A stretch of 64,000 nucleotides of DNA from contig NZ_CP108423.1 of NCBI RefSeq assembly GCF_035917235.1, positions 372,001 through 436,000 on the forward strand. The letters are read 5' to 3'. Numbering within the stretch: the stretch's first letter is position 1; each line of letters starts with the position of its first letter. The translations under genes were made by a program, and so were the position numbers. Origin of the DNA: Streptomyces sp. NBC_01294 (GTDB taxonomy: Bacteria > Actinomycetota > Actinomycetes > Streptomycetales > Streptomycetaceae). A model generated the notes under the pieces. It was not told the DNA's origin. It worked only from the letters and a program-made list of their open reading frames with translations, and searched no databases. This document shows, in pieces, positions 1-8,736 of the stretch.

Positions 1-134
1 ACGATGTGGAAGGCCCGTACGGAGCGGAGCCGGTCCAACGCGGGGGCGTTGACATCGCGGCAGAGCCGGGCGGCTCCGCCCTGCTGCCCATGTTGATCGC
101 TCCAGGCGACGGCTGGTGGGTGCACCGTGGTCAT
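1..134 (-). CDS. Possible 5' end of an unknown gene, cut by the window edge
   Basis: Read on the minus strand from an ATG at 134-132, an open frame runs out of the window at base 1 with no stop, giving about 44 residues that start MTTVHPPAVAW. Third codon positions are mostly G or C, as in its neighbours. The ribosome binding site is poor (GAAG just before the start). No family was recognised. A competing plus-strand frame covers the same bases, so this call is weak. Confidence 0.25.
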   Translation of the reverse strand, partial: MTTVHPPAVAWSDQHGQQGGAARLCRDVNAPALDRLRSVRAFHI

Positions 135-277
135 CACTTCATACGTCACTCGCCCCTGGGTCACGCTCAGCCTCTCTGCGCACGTCCGGTCCAGGTCCGA
201 TGATCTCACTGCGGTGATCAAGGGCGAGGACGGAGGTGCACAGGGGTACGTCGACCACGGCGCGCCCATGCTCGGCT

Positions 278-313
278 CGACGCCCCCGCGGCCCGTCGGC
301 CGCGGGGGCGTCG
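278..313. terminator. Strong GC-rich hairpin, probable terminator
   Basis: A perfect 16-bp stem (278-293 with 298-313) closes on a 4-base loop CGTC. It lies about 220 bases downstream of the minus-strand arylsulfatase fragment and in the otherwise gene-poor stretch 135-530, where nothing else was recognised. There is no T-run, which is usual for Streptomyces terminators. Confidence 0.6.
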
Positions 314-530
314 CGTCGTGCCGTTCAGGACACGTCTGCGCGGACGCTGTCGCCGATCAACCCGTCCGTCGGGCGTCTTCGCCGACTGGGACGCTGCGGC
401 CGCGGGCGGCGCGGCGGGCTCAACCACCGATGGAGGAAGCTCCTGGACTGCGCGCACCCGGCCGGGTGGTGCTGGCCTGCACCTGCCCGCGTGGACTCGC
501 CGGTGACCGGCCTGTCGTGGGGCAGCCGGC

Positions 531-950
531 CTACTGGCGGGCCATGTGCATGCGCATCTCGCTTTCGGCGTCGACGATGAGGTCGCCGGACAGGTCGACG
601 GTGACGCTGTGGAGGGTGCCGGTGAAGGGGAACGGGGCCTGGTAGTCGGGGGTGACGGCAGAACCGGGGTTGGCGCCGCAGGCCATGCCGCCCGGATTGA
701 AGGTGATCGGGGTGGTGACCGGCATGTCGCTCTGTCCGACGAGGCGGCCGTCGATGTAGAGCTGGGCGAGGCCGGGTGCGCCCTTGCCGTGGGCGATGTC
801 CGGGGCGCCGGTGGGCTCGAACTCGAAACGCAGCGCATGCCGCCCCTCGGGCACGCTCTCGCCGGAGACCACGTGGTGCAGGGCTCGCTGGACGTAGTTG
901 TGGGCGTAGTGGAGGTGGCCGTCCTTGACGTAGAGGGACCAGCCGCCGGC
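531..950 (-). pseudogene. C-terminal fragment of an arylsulfatase
   Basis: The last ~138 residues of the minus-strand frame ending at 531 match the C-terminal LamG-like beta-sandwich domain of actinobacterial arylsulfatases. Typical stretches are GGWSLYVKDG, the sugar-binding-like FEFEPTG, HGKGAP and the C-terminal DAESEMRMHMARQ. The catalytic domain with its formylglycine Cys/Ser-x-Pro-x-Arg motif is missing. Homology stops abruptly near 950, upstream of which the frame reads into unrelated, Arg/Cys-rich sequence. A full enzyme of this class has roughly 750-800 residues, so this is a remnant unlikely to be expressed usefully. Confidence 0.75.
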
Positions 951-1303
951 TACCTCGGCTGGTGCCACGGCACCCTCCCACGTCCTCGCCGAGCTCTCCC
1001 GCAAGGACTGGCCCCGCCGGAGCGCAGGAGCCGCACCGCGTCCAAGCCGAGGGCCTGCGCGCCGGCCGCAGTCGTGTGGACAAGACCTTCGGCAAAGCGA
1101 TGCAGCAACTGGACCGCATGCCACGCTCACCACGGTAAAGACCCTTCAGCCTCGGTAGCCTGGCACGCACCCGGCATCACCGGCGCCGCAGTACGCCACC
1201 GCCTGTAGCGTGTGGGGGAAGTTGCACGTCGGAGGCCTCGCCCGCTGGATGACCACAGTGTCCAGCCACGCGTCCCTCTCCGCGGGCGGCCGAATTGCGC
1301 GGG
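951..1303. other. Gene-free stretch between arylsulfatase remnant and DUF6230 locus
   Basis: No gene was recognised here. The frames are open on several strands because of the high GC, but none carries a known motif, a good ribosome binding site or homology that I can name. The break of arylsulfatase homology near 950 suggests that this stretch was brought in by rearrangement or is the residue of a lost gene. Confidence 0.5.
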
Positions 1304-1945
1304 TTACCCGTCAGTGGTGCTGAGGGCCGGCCCGGTGATGGACATGTTGCCGCTGACCGAGGCGATCTGTGAGACGGTCACATTCTCGAAGGTAAGGGTG
1401 CGGGTGGGAACAGCGGGGTGAGCGAGCCACGGGGGCAGGGCGTCGGGTGTGACGGTGACGCTGCGGTCCGTCGGCAGCGGAGCGCCGCCCAGGCCGATCA
1501 CTGTGCCGGACAGCTTCTGGGTGTACAGAGTCACCACGTCCTTGCCCGTGACCGTGGATGTGGTCGTGGGCTTGGCCCGCAGGCGCATTGCGGAGCTGCC
1601 GCGGCCCACCGTCAGGTCGAGATCGCCGATGTCCAGCGACCGCACGGTGAACTTCAGGGCCCGCTCGGACCCGGCCGCAGTCCGCACGGTGACCACGCCG
1701 TGGAAGGCACTGTCGTGGAGCACGAGCCTGTCGGCGCGCAGTACCCAGGGGGCGTTCGCCGGGCGGGTCGGCGGGTGGTCGGTCGGCGTGCCGGTCCCGG
1801 CTGGTGTCTTGGAGGTGCGGATACCGTCGGCGAGTAACGCCTTCGAGGCCGCTGGTGTGGCGAGCGGTAGGACCACGGACAGCGCTGCTGCTGCCAGCGC
1901 GCAGACGAGGGGCCTCAGCAGTCGGCCGGTCACGCGGCTCTTCAT
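1304..1945 (-). CDS. Secreted protein of the DUF6230/DUF6114 locus
   Basis: A 213-residue protein with a clear N-terminal signal peptide (two Arg, then a hydrophobic run ALAAAALSVVLPLATPAA, residues ~8-35). The rest is soluble, rich in beta-forming Thr/Val and has no Cys, so it is probably exported. It is the third gene of a minus-strand set after the DUF6230 and DUF6114 genes, 61 bases beyond the DUF6114 stop, and such trios recur in streptomycetes. I chose the ATG at 1945 because the signal peptide follows at once; a longer frame to 2104 would overlap DUF6114. Its function is unknown; a cell-surface or lipid-related role is only inferred from the company it keeps. Confidence 0.8.
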   Translation of the reverse strand: MKSRVTGRLLRPLVCALAAAALSVVLPLATPAASKALLADGIRTSKTPAGTGTPTDHPPTRPANAPWVLRADRLVLHDSAFHGVVTVRTAAGSERALKFTVRSLDIGDLDLTVGRGSSAMRLRAKPTTTSTVTGKDVVTLYTQKLSGTVIGLGGAPLPTDRSVTVTPDALPPWLAHPAVPTRTLTFENVTVSQIASVSGNMSITGPALSTTDG

Positions 1946-2006
1946 CGCGCTGCTCGGATGGCCGGGCCCTGGTTCCTGTCCGCTTGCTGTACGACCGGTC
2001 AGGTCG

Positions 2007-2489
2007 TCACTTCTCACCGTGCTCCTCACGCGCGGGGATGGTCGTTGGTGCACGGTTCGTTGCGGGCTGTGGCTCGGTGGTGCCCGTCGGAGGGATCCAG
2101 GCACAGGCCAGGGATCCGCCGATCAGGCCGGAGAACAACCCGATGAGGAGGCCTCCGAAATTGGCGACGGGAAACGAGATGAGGGCAAGCAGAATGACCG
2201 TGATCCCGGCGAGCACGCGCACCTGCTGGTGGAACCAGAGGGAGATGCCCAGGGCCACGAGGAGGACCCCGATGATCAGCGACCCCGAGCCGCCAACGGT
2301 CGACAGTGCCAGTGGGATGGCGCCGAAGTTCAGGTTTGCGTACGGGATGTAGATGACGGGCAGCCCCGCCGCGAGCGTGAACAGTCCCGCCCAGAAGGGA
2401 CGTTCGTTCCGCCAGATCCTGAATCGCTGTCGGGCGCCGGCGGCAGCGACGCGTGAATTCCGGCGTCTGCCGAATGGATTGGGGAACAC
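2007..2489 (-). CDS. DUF6114 family membrane protein
   Basis: A protein of about 160 residues with four predicted membrane segments (WAGLFTLAAGLPVIYI, ALSTVGGSGSLIIGVLLVAL, VLAGITVILLALISFPVA, LLIGLFSGLIGGSLACAW), preceded by the conserved cytoplasmic RFRIWRNERPFW box and followed by a charged, Pro/Thr-rich tail. This matches DUF6114. The start is taken as the GTG at 2489, which has GGGAAAGG five to twelve bases upstream; the longer frame to 2603 has no such site and would nearly touch the preceding gene. It is co-directional with the DUF6230 gene (76-base gap). The function is not known. Confidence 0.85.
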   Translation of the reverse strand: MFPNPFGRRRNSRVAAAGARQRFRIWRNERPFWAGLFTLAAGLPVIYIPYANLNFGAIPLALSTVGGSGSLIIGVLLVALGISLWFHQQVRVLAGITVILLALISFPVANFGGLLIGLFSGLIGGSLACAWIPPTGTTEPQPATNRAPTTIPAREEHGEK

Positions 2490-2565
2490 GTGGCCTTTCC
2501 CTCGTGCGCGGCGGGCGGGTGCATGGGGCGAGTGGGCGTGAAAGGTGAGTGTTCCGTTCCGGGGG

Positions 2566-3189
2566 TCAGAAGCACTCGTGTTGGCCTTGCTTGAGTTGCA
2601 CATCGAGGTCCGGAATGTTGAACGTCGCGGCCGAGACCGCGACCGTGGTCGCGTGCACGTCGCTCAGGGTGGCCGAATCCGCCTGCTGGGCAAAGCCGTT
2701 GGGATCGAAGAACCGGGAACTCCTGTCCGCCGGATTGATGGGGCCCTTGCTGACGGCTCCGGCCGCCACACCGATGTCGATGCCGTCGAAATTTGCCTGC
2801 CCGATCGACAGGGAGGTCGCGTCGAGGAACAAGTTCTTCGCCTGGACCTGGCTCTTTTCGCCGCCGGTGAGCCTGAGCGTGTACGGGCCCAGGACCGGGA
2901 TCGGGACCACCACCGACAAGCACAGCCCGCTGATTTCCGCACGGCTGGCCCCGGTGACCACGACCGGCACGAGGGCGCCCTTCCTGGTCACGTCCACCAT
3001 GCCGTAGATGCTCAGTCCATGGGCGTTCAGAGTGTCCACGGACACCGGGAACTTCTGGCCGGAGATGAAGAACGACGCGGCCAGCGCCCCTTGCGCCATG
3101 CTGATACCCAGGGCCGCTGCCGCCGTGACACTGGGGACGAGAACGGCGGCGAAGCGCTTCCAGGAAGTCCTGCCGGCGCGAAGCAGCAT
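2566..3189 (-). CDS. DUF6230 family exported protein
   Basis: A 207-residue protein of the DUF6230 family, sometimes labelled 'cholesterol esterase' in databases without biochemical support. Residues ~12-36 form a signal or anchor segment (FAAVLVPSVTAAAALGISMAQGAL), followed by the conserved ASFFISGQKFPVS start of the mature domain. Later come LCLSVVVPIPVLGPYTLRL and a C-terminal DLDVQLKQGQHECF with one of its two Cys. The ATG at 3189 has an excellent site, GGAGGAG, five bases upstream. It is the first gene of the minus-strand trio. No catalytic triad or other active-site signature is visible, so enzymatic labels should be treated with caution. Confidence 0.88.
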   Translation of the reverse strand: MLLRAGRTSWKRFAAVLVPSVTAAAALGISMAQGALAASFFISGQKFPVSVDTLNAHGLSIYGMVDVTRKGALVPVVVTGASRAEISGLCLSVVVPIPVLGPYTLRLTGGEKSQVQAKNLFLDATSLSIGQANFDGIDIGVAAGAVSKGPINPADRSSRFFDPNGFAQQADSATLSDVHATTVAVSAATFNIPDLDVQLKQGQHECF

Positions 3190-3606
3190 TCCGTCTCCTC
3201 CGATCACGAGGTGGCCCGGCGACTCCCGACGGGGGCAGGCGACGTCCCTCCGTCTAGTGGCGGATCCTAGGCTTCCGGGTGCGGCAGCGGACGGCACTCC
3301 AGGTCGGCCAGACGGGTGATGCAGTCTCCGTTGCGGCATCCGGATGACACGCGGTGCAGTGATGTGGTCCGCCGACATGGCGACGCGGACCGAACGGGCG
3401 CGCCGTGGCCAGGCCCCCCGCCGCTCCAGCTCCTGGGTGGCCCCACGCGGCGTGTCCTTGCCGACGTCGGCCTGTCGCGCTCAGTCGACCTGTAGAAGGT
3501 GGTCACGGGTGTGGTCCTGCGGGATCAGCGGGGCCGTCGCAGACCGGGGCGAAGGCGCCGACGACCGGCCGGCAGGGTCCGGCGGGTGAATCTGGAGGGC
3601 TGGTAC
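3190..3606. promoter_or_regulatory. Divergent intergenic region, candidate -10 box
   Basis: This 417-base region separates the DUF6230 operon (minus) from the antiporter gene (plus). On the minus strand a TAGGAT hexamer (3264-3269) fits a -10 box, about 75 bases before the DUF6230 start; no convincing -35 is visible. A 79-codon minus frame (3267-3506) is open but has no recognisable family and no good ribosome binding site, so I do not call it a gene. Confidence 0.3.
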
Positions 3607-4920
3607 ATGAGCAGTGGCGCCTGGACCGTTGCGACGGTGGCGGCCGTCACGGCGGCGTACGCGCTGGGCTCGCGTCGGCTGTCCTCGACGCCGCTGTCGT
3701 CGGCGATCGTGTTCGTCGGCTGCGGCGTTCTCCTCGGGCCGGCCGTGCTGGACATCGTCAACCTGGAGCAGGACGCCGCGCCGATCGTTGCGCTGCTCGA
3801 AGTCACTCTGGTGCTCGTGCTGTTCACCGATGCCCTGTCGGTGCGCAGACGGGACCTTCGGACCGGTGGCTTTCTGCCCGGTCGTCTGCTGAGTATCGGA
3901 CTGCCCCTGAGCATCGGCGCGGGCTGGCTCCTCGCGTGGCCCCTGCTGCCGGGGCTGACGATGTGGGAGCTCGCCTTGGTCGGCACCATCCTCGCCCCGA
4001 CCGACGCCGCCCTCGGAAAGACCGCGATGTCCCACCCGCGGGTACCGGCGCTCGTACGTCACGGACTGAATGTCGAAAGCGGCCTGAACGACGGCATGGT
4101 GCTGCCCTTCTTCATCCTCTTCCTCGCAGCCATCCCGGGCACGCACTACGCACAGGAGGGCGTCGCGGGAGTCTTCTGGCGCGCCCTGGTGCTGAGCACG
4201 GCCATCGGTCTGCTGATCGGGTGGCTGGGAGGCCGACTGCTCCAGTGGTCACGCTCCCGGGGATGGGTCGCATGGGAGTGGCGGCAGGTCTACCTGCCGG
4301 CCGTCGCGGCAGCGGCGTACGAACTCGCCGTCGTGACGGAAGGCAGCGGCTTCATCGCCGCCTGGGTGGCCGGCTTCGCCTGCGGGTTCGCCATGCGCCA
4401 CTCCCCGGTCGGCGGTGAGAAGGAAGACCCCGACCGGACGGTCGAGTTCAGCGAAACCCTCGGAGGACTCCTGGCGGCGATCAGCCTCCTCGTCTTCGGG
4501 GCGGTGCTGCTCGGCCCTGCACTGGAGCATCTGAGCTGGCGGATCTGTCTGTACGCGGTGCTGAGCCTCACCGTGGTCAGGATGCTGCCGGTGGCCCTCT
4601 CGCTTGCCGGGAGCGGACTACGGCCCCGCACGGTGGCGTACATCGGCTGGTTCGGGCCACGCGGTCTCGCGTCCGTGGTGCTGGCGCTGCTCGTCGTGGA
4701 GGAACACGTTCCGGGGGTGGAACTCCTGGGGAGGGTGGTCGCGATCACCGTCGGCCTCAGTGTCCTCCTGCACGGCGTCTCCGCCGTACCCCTCGCCGAG
4801 CGGTACGGCCGCTGGCACGAGAAGGCAGCGGCCGCCTCCCCTGATCTGCGCGAGGGCACCCCCGTACCCACGCCCCCCGCACGCCGCGGGCTCGGCCTCC
4901 GGGACCGGCCCGAGGCGTGA
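3607..4920 (+). CDS. Cation/proton antiporter, CPA1/NhaP type
   Basis: A 437-residue integral membrane protein with about 11-12 hydrophobic segments. The family core is present: LAPTDAALG (residues ~130-138) and the NVESGLNDG box (~155-163), which carries the Asp that handles Na+ or K+ and H+ exchange. A second conserved stretch is GWFGPRGLASVVLALL. The C-terminal ~40 residues are hydrophilic, Pro/Arg-rich and cytoplasmic, with no RCK/TrkA-C domain. The ATG at 3607 follows GGAGGG by seven bases; the frame opens earlier at 3499 but lacks such a site. It is monocistronic and is followed by a hairpin at 5059. The role is cytoplasmic pH and monovalent cation balance; the ion is not predictable. 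Confidence 0.93.
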   Translation: MSSGAWTVATVAAVTAAYALGSRRLSSTPLSSAIVFVGCGVLLGPAVLDIVNLEQDAAPIVALLEVTLVLVLFTDALSVRRRDLRTGGFLPGRLLSIGLPLSIGAGWLLAWPLLPGLTMWELALVGTILAPTDAALGKTAMSHPRVPALVRHGLNVESGLNDGMVLPFFILFLAAIPGTHYAQEGVAGVFWRALVLSTAIGLLIGWLGGRLLQWSRSRGWVAWEWRQVYLPAVAAAAYELAVVTEGSGFIAAWVAGFACGFAMRHSPVGGEKEDPDRTVEFSETLGGLLAAISLLVFGAVLLGPALEHLSWRICLYAVLSLTVVRMLPVALSLAGSGLRPRTVAYIGWFGPRGLASVVLALLVVEEHVPGVELLGRVVAITVGLSVLLHGVSAVPLAERYGRWHEKAAAASPDLREGTPVPTPPARRGLGLRDRPEA

Positions 4921-5058
4921 CGCGGCGCCACTCGGCGCGGATTCGGCATGTTCGGGACAGTCGGCCCGTCGTTGACCTTGGGGGCTCCTCAGCGGGGCTC
5001 AGCCGCCTCCTCCTTCGCCGGCGCTGCGGTCGGCACCCACGACGAGCGCTGAGCGGTG

Positions 5059-5088
5059 CCGCCCGCGGCTCCCGGCAGCCGCGGGCGG
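5059..5088 (+). terminator. Hairpin terminator after the antiporter gene
   Basis: A perfect 12-bp stem (5059-5070 with 5077-5088) with a six-base loop CCCGGC, followed by TT. It lies 138 bases after the antiporter stop and before the DUF7019 start. Confidence 0.65.
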
Positions 5089-5167
5089 TTGGCCGGATCG
5101 TTCGGCCATGGGCGGGAGTTGGTGGGTACCATGGCCAGGCTCGTGCCGCGCAGGGGAGACAGCGGGA

Positions 5168-5640
5168 ATGTCGGTCCGCTATTACCTGTACATCAGTGAC
5201 GCCAAGGTCGACATGCTGCTGTCGCAGATCGATCCGGCATGGGGGCGCAAGCGGGTCACGGAGCTGAGCCTCGGGCTGACCGTGGCGGGCGCGAAGCGGA
5301 GCATCGAGGCTCCCGGGGCCGACCGCGTCGCCCGGCTGGAGCGCGTACCGCGTCACCTGGAGGATCACGCCGACCTCGGGCACGTGGACGAGCCGGGGCA
5401 GTACGTCCACGGGGTCCTGCCGATGCAGTGGGGCGCGATCGGCGACGGCGGCACCGTCCACTTCGGCGGCCGCAGCGAGCACACCGTCGTCGGGCTGGGC
5501 GGCTCCGCCGGACACCTCCTCGGTACCGTGGCGGCGGCCCCGCCCGAGCAGAGCCTGCTGAGCGCCTCGCTCCCGCCCGTCCTGCTCGACCGACTGGCGG
5601 CGCTCGCCCCGCAGGACGCGGCCGCCGACCCCGAGGCCCT
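5168..5640 (+). pseudogene. DUF7019 family gene, 3' end replaced
   Basis: The ATG at 5168 (GGGAGACAGCGGGA upstream) opens a clear DUF7019 protein: MSVRYYLYISDAKVDMLL, then the conserved FGRK-like WGRKR segment, the acidic ARLERV helix and HFGGRSEHTVVGLGGS (residues ~100-115). Family likeness fades at about residue 150. From about 5630 on, the same frame is antisense to a protein-kinase gene. The frame does not stop there but continues to 7189. The natural family C-terminus (usually somewhat over 200 residues) is therefore missing. The family occurs widely in Streptomyces and its function is unknown. Confidence 0.75.
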
Positions 5641-5940
5641 CGTCGACCCACTCGGCGAACACGCGCGGGTGATCCTCGACCCGGCGCACGTACAGGCAGT
5701 TGACCACGTTCGGATGCAGGCCGAGCCCGACCCAGGTGCCGCCTCGCCCTCGAAGCGGGCGCGCTGCGCGGCCGTGGCGGCCGGCTCCGAACGCGGCACC
5801 TTGATCGCGAGATCCGTGTTCCACTCGCGGTGCCGGACCCGGTACACCAGCCCCATGCCGCCGCCGTCGAGCACGTCGAGCACCTCGTACAGCCCGAGGA
5901 CGACATCGCCGCGCTTCCAGCTCCCCACGGTCATGGCCAC
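5630..5940 (-). pseudogene. N-terminal remnant of a Ser/Thr protein kinase, frameshifted
   Basis: Starting at the ATG at 5940, the first ~66 residues are the N-lobe of a bacterial Ser/Thr kinase: GLYEVLDVLDGGGMGLVYRV (Gly-rich loop), then LAIKVPR with the ATP-binding Lys. Near 5740 a base is missing from what should be a GGG run (GAGGCGGCACC instead of the expected GAGGCGGGCACC). The homology continues in the next frame as TWVGLGLHPNVVNCLYVRRV and FAEWVDEG until about 5636, where it stops. The HRD catalytic loop, the DFG and the C-lobe are all absent. The remnant runs convergent with the DUF7019 gene, and the join point of the two is inside this interval. Confidence 0.8.
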
Positions 5941-6058
5941 CTACCTTGCGTGCCGTACAAGGGAGTTGACAAGCCGATTGCGGGCGGGCCGCCCCGCTCG
6001 TCTCACCTGGGCGGAGCCGGCTCCCGGCGCTGTCAGCGGCGTGCCGCAGGATGACCGT

Positions 6059-7189
6059 ATGAACGATCTTGTGACGAACCTGTTCGAACCCGGCAACGAC
6101 TGGAGCGGCCGCACCCGCGAACGGCTCACCGGCCTGTCGCCCGACCTGACCGAACTGCTGCTGCACCTCGCGACGGCCGATGCGTTCTGGAACTGGCGCT
6201 ACAAGGTCGACGCGGTGTGGAAGCGGCGGGCGAAGGCACTGCTCAAGGCGGACGGCGCCGCTGAACTGGTGCGCTACGCGGTGCGCGAACTGGCCCGGGA
6301 CGGGTCCTTCCACAACATGAGCGACCCCGACGCGGTGATCCGCGACCTCGGGCAGGTCAAGCCGCCCTCCCGGGCCCGCAGCCTGGCGATCGGCTTCCTC
6401 CTCGCCGCCGGCTGGCTGCGCGAGGACACCGACGGACTGAGCGCCGCCCTCGCCCTCGTCGCGCGCAAGAACGCGCAGGCCATGGACACCTACTACCGCG
6501 TGGACCACGGCATCGCCGGCGCCGCGTTCACCGCCCTCGGCGATCTGCCCGGCCCCGGCGCCATGGAGGCGCTGTGGACCCTGCACTACCAGGTCACCAC
6601 CTCGATGCATCCGCATGGCGTCCTGGTGAAGTCCGTGAAGCGGGCCGCGGCCCGCCTCGGGGTACCCTCGCACGAACGGGCCGAACGCACCGTGTCCCGC
6701 CACGGCCTGGAACCCGACCGGACGCTGACGATCGGCTGGATCGGGCGCGGCGCACTGTGGTGGAACGCCTCGATCGACGCGGTGATCACCCTGGAGGACA
6801 ACGGCCGGGTCACCGTCGAGTGGACCGATGGGGACCGGGTCACCCGCACCACGGCCCCCTTCCGCTGCCCGAACGGCTACAAGACCCCGATGCGGGCCGA
6901 CAGCATCACCCTGGTCCAGCGCACCGCGAAGCGGATCGAGGAGACCGTGGCGGAGGAGCGCCGGCGGCTCGGCGCGCAGGCCGCCGAGGCCCGGACCCTG
7001 AGCTGGCCGGACTGGGTCCACTACTACCGGGACCACCCCGTCACCGGCGTGGTGACGCGCTCGCTGGCCTGGGAGTACCAACTCCCCGGCGACCCCGCCC
7101 ACCACCCCCTGGACCCGGCCGCGGAACCCACCGCGCTCCCGTCCGCGACCAGGATCCGCCTGCGGCCGGCGACGGTACCGTCCGGGTGA
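6059..7189 (+). pseudogene. DUF4132-like gene, probably truncated at the 3' end
   Basis: The ATG at 6059 begins a 376-residue protein with an alpha-helical, HEAT-like N-terminal part (residues ~25-210). The later part resembles the N-terminal half of WGR/DUF4132 proteins: a beta-rich RTLTIGWIGRG...WNASIDAVITL block, a basic RTAKRIEETVAEERRRLGAQ helix, then LSWPDWVHYYRDHPVTG. In the family this is followed by several hundred further residues. Here the sequence ends after a Pro-rich tail with no likeness to the family. The reading frame upstream is open back to 5108, so it is fused in frame to antisense kinase and DUF7019 sequence. The assignment to DUF4132 is from memory of the family pattern and is moderate. 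Confidence 0.6.
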
Positions 7190-7500
7190 GCCGAGGGGCC
7201 CGGCGGCCCGGGCGCGCACCGTGGTGCCGCACCGCACGCCACCTGTGGCGTCGAGGCATTCGGGACGGTCCCGCTTCACCGGGCAGGGCATGCGGTGAGT
7301 TCGGAGCATACGAGTCCGTCATCCAGTTCCCGGGACCGGAGCTGAAGGAGTACGCGGCGGTCGGTTCGACCTCGGACTGCGCCCTCGTTTCCGTCTCCCC
7401 CGAGACGAGCCGAGCCACCGCGGTGCGGAACTCCCATGCGCTCCGCCCCAGCTGTTGGTCGTTCGGGGGGCGACCGTGGAACCTGGCGTTGGGGACCGCG
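7190..7500. other. Gene-free stretch after the DUF4132-like fragment
   Basis: A 311-base stretch between the truncated plus-strand DUF4132-like gene and the stop of the minus-strand P450 gene. Frames are open on both strands but none has a good start site or recognisable motif. It may be the remains of the missing 3' half of the upstream gene, but no likeness was seen in any frame. Confidence 0.45.
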
Positions 7501-8736
7501 TCAGCCCTTGGCGTCCCGGCCGCCGGGGGTGAAGGTCACCGGCAGGCTCAGGGGGCCGCGCAGGCCGCCCGGGCGCCAGCGGATCTCGTCCGGAGCCACG
7601 GCAAGAGCGAGTCCGGGGAGGCGGCGCAGGGCGGTGCCGATGGCGATGTGTCCCTCCAGCCGGGCCAGCGGGGCGCCCAGGCAGTAGTGGATGCCGTGCC
7701 CGAACGCGAGGTGGGCGTTGTCCTGCCGGGTGACGTCCAGGCGGTCGGGGTCGGGGAACCGTGCCGGGTCGCGGTCGGCGATGGCCGAGGCGATCAGTAC
7801 GGTCGCGCCGCGCGGGATGGCCACGCCCGCGATCTCGACGTCCTCGCGCGCGAACCGGGCGATGCCGGGGCTGACCGGGCCGTCGTAGCGGAGGAACTCC
7901 TCGATCGCGCCCGCCGGCAGTTCGGGGTCGGCGCGCAGCAGGTCGAGCTGGCCGGGGTGGGCGAGCAGCATGGCGATGCCGCCGGCGATCAGGTTGACCG
8001 TGGTGATGTAGCCGGCGGCCAGCAGCAGGAACACCATGGCGATCAACTCGTCTTCGGTGAGCCGCTGTTCCTCGTCCCGGGCGGTGATGAGGCCGCTGAG
8101 CAGGTCGTCGCCGGGGTGAGCCCGTTTGGCCCGGATCAGCTCGGTCACGTAGGCGCGCATGTGCTGCCACGCCTCGTTCACCACGGCGGGGTCCGGCGGC
8201 TCCGCGCCCCGCATGATCATGCGGTCGGTCCAGCGCTGGAAGTCGTGACGGTCGTCCACCGGCACCCCGAGCAGTTCGCTGATGACCGTGACCGGGAGCG
8301 GCAGCGCGAAGTCCGCGACGAGATCGGCGCGGCCGGCCGGGACGACCTTGTCCAGCAGCTGGTCGGTGAGGAACTGGATCCGGGGCCGCATCTCGGCCAC
8401 CCTGCGCGCGGTGAACGCCTTGGAGACCAGGCGGCGCAGGCGGGTGTGGTCGGGCGGGTCGCTGCGGAGCATGTTGCTCAGCATCGACTCGCGCTCCGTG
8501 TCGGGCAGCTGCGCCAGGAGCCGGGTGTCCGAGGCGTCGCGTACGTCACTGCTGAGGCGCGGGTCGGACAGGGCCTCCAGACCGTCCTCGTAACGGGTGA
8601 CGATCCAGGCGTCCAGGCCGCCCGCGATGACGACCCGGCGCACCGGGCCGTCCTCGCGCAGTCGCCGGTACAGCGAGAAGGGGTCCGCGACGAAGGCCGG
8701 GTCGGCGTAGGGCAGAAGGACCGGCCGCTCGCTCAT
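7501..8736 (-). CDS. Cytochrome P450
   Basis: A 411-residue soluble bacterial P450. Landmarks in order: the C-helix DHTRLRRLVSKAFT (~97-109), the I-helix LLLAAGYITT (~237-246), the K-helix EEFLR (279-283) and the heme loop FGHGIHYCLGAPLARLE with axial Cys352. In most P450s the I-helix reads A-G-x-E/D-T-T, and here the acidic residue is replaced by Ile244 while both Thr are kept. That acid helps deliver protons in O-O bond cleavage, so the enzyme may have unusual chemistry. The start has CTGGAGG four bases upstream. No ferredoxin or reductase gene is adjacent; a flavodoxin-like stub lies divergently upstream. The substrate is unknown. Confidence 0.95.
   Translation of the reverse strand: MSERPVLLPYADPAFVADPFSLYRRLREDGPVRRVVIAGGLDAWIVTRYEDGLEALSDPRLSSDVRDASDTRLLAQLPDTERESMLSNMLRSDPPDHTRLRRLVSKAFTARRVAEMRPRIQFLTDQLLDKVVPAGRADLVADFALPLPVTVISELLGVPVDDRHDFQRWTDRMIMRGAEPPDPAVVNEAWQHMRAYVTELIRAKRAHPGDDLLSGLITARDEEQRLTEDELIAMVFLLLAAGYITTVNLIAGGIAMLLAHPGQLDLLRADPELPAGAIEEFLRYDGPVSPGIARFAREDVEIAGVAIPRGATVLIASAIADRDPARFPDPDRLDVTRQDNAHLAFGHGIHYCLGAPLARLEGHIAIGTALRRLPGLALAVAPDEIRWRPGGLRGPLSLPVTFTPGGRDAKG

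Noticed and set aside
4757..7309. An 850-codon minus-strand open frame
   Set aside because: It covers the antisense of the antiporter end, the DUF7019 gene and the DUF4132-like gene. Only the short kinase part (about 5741-5636) is homologous to anything, and the rest is Arg/Gly/Ala-rich, as expected from antisense of GC-rich genes.
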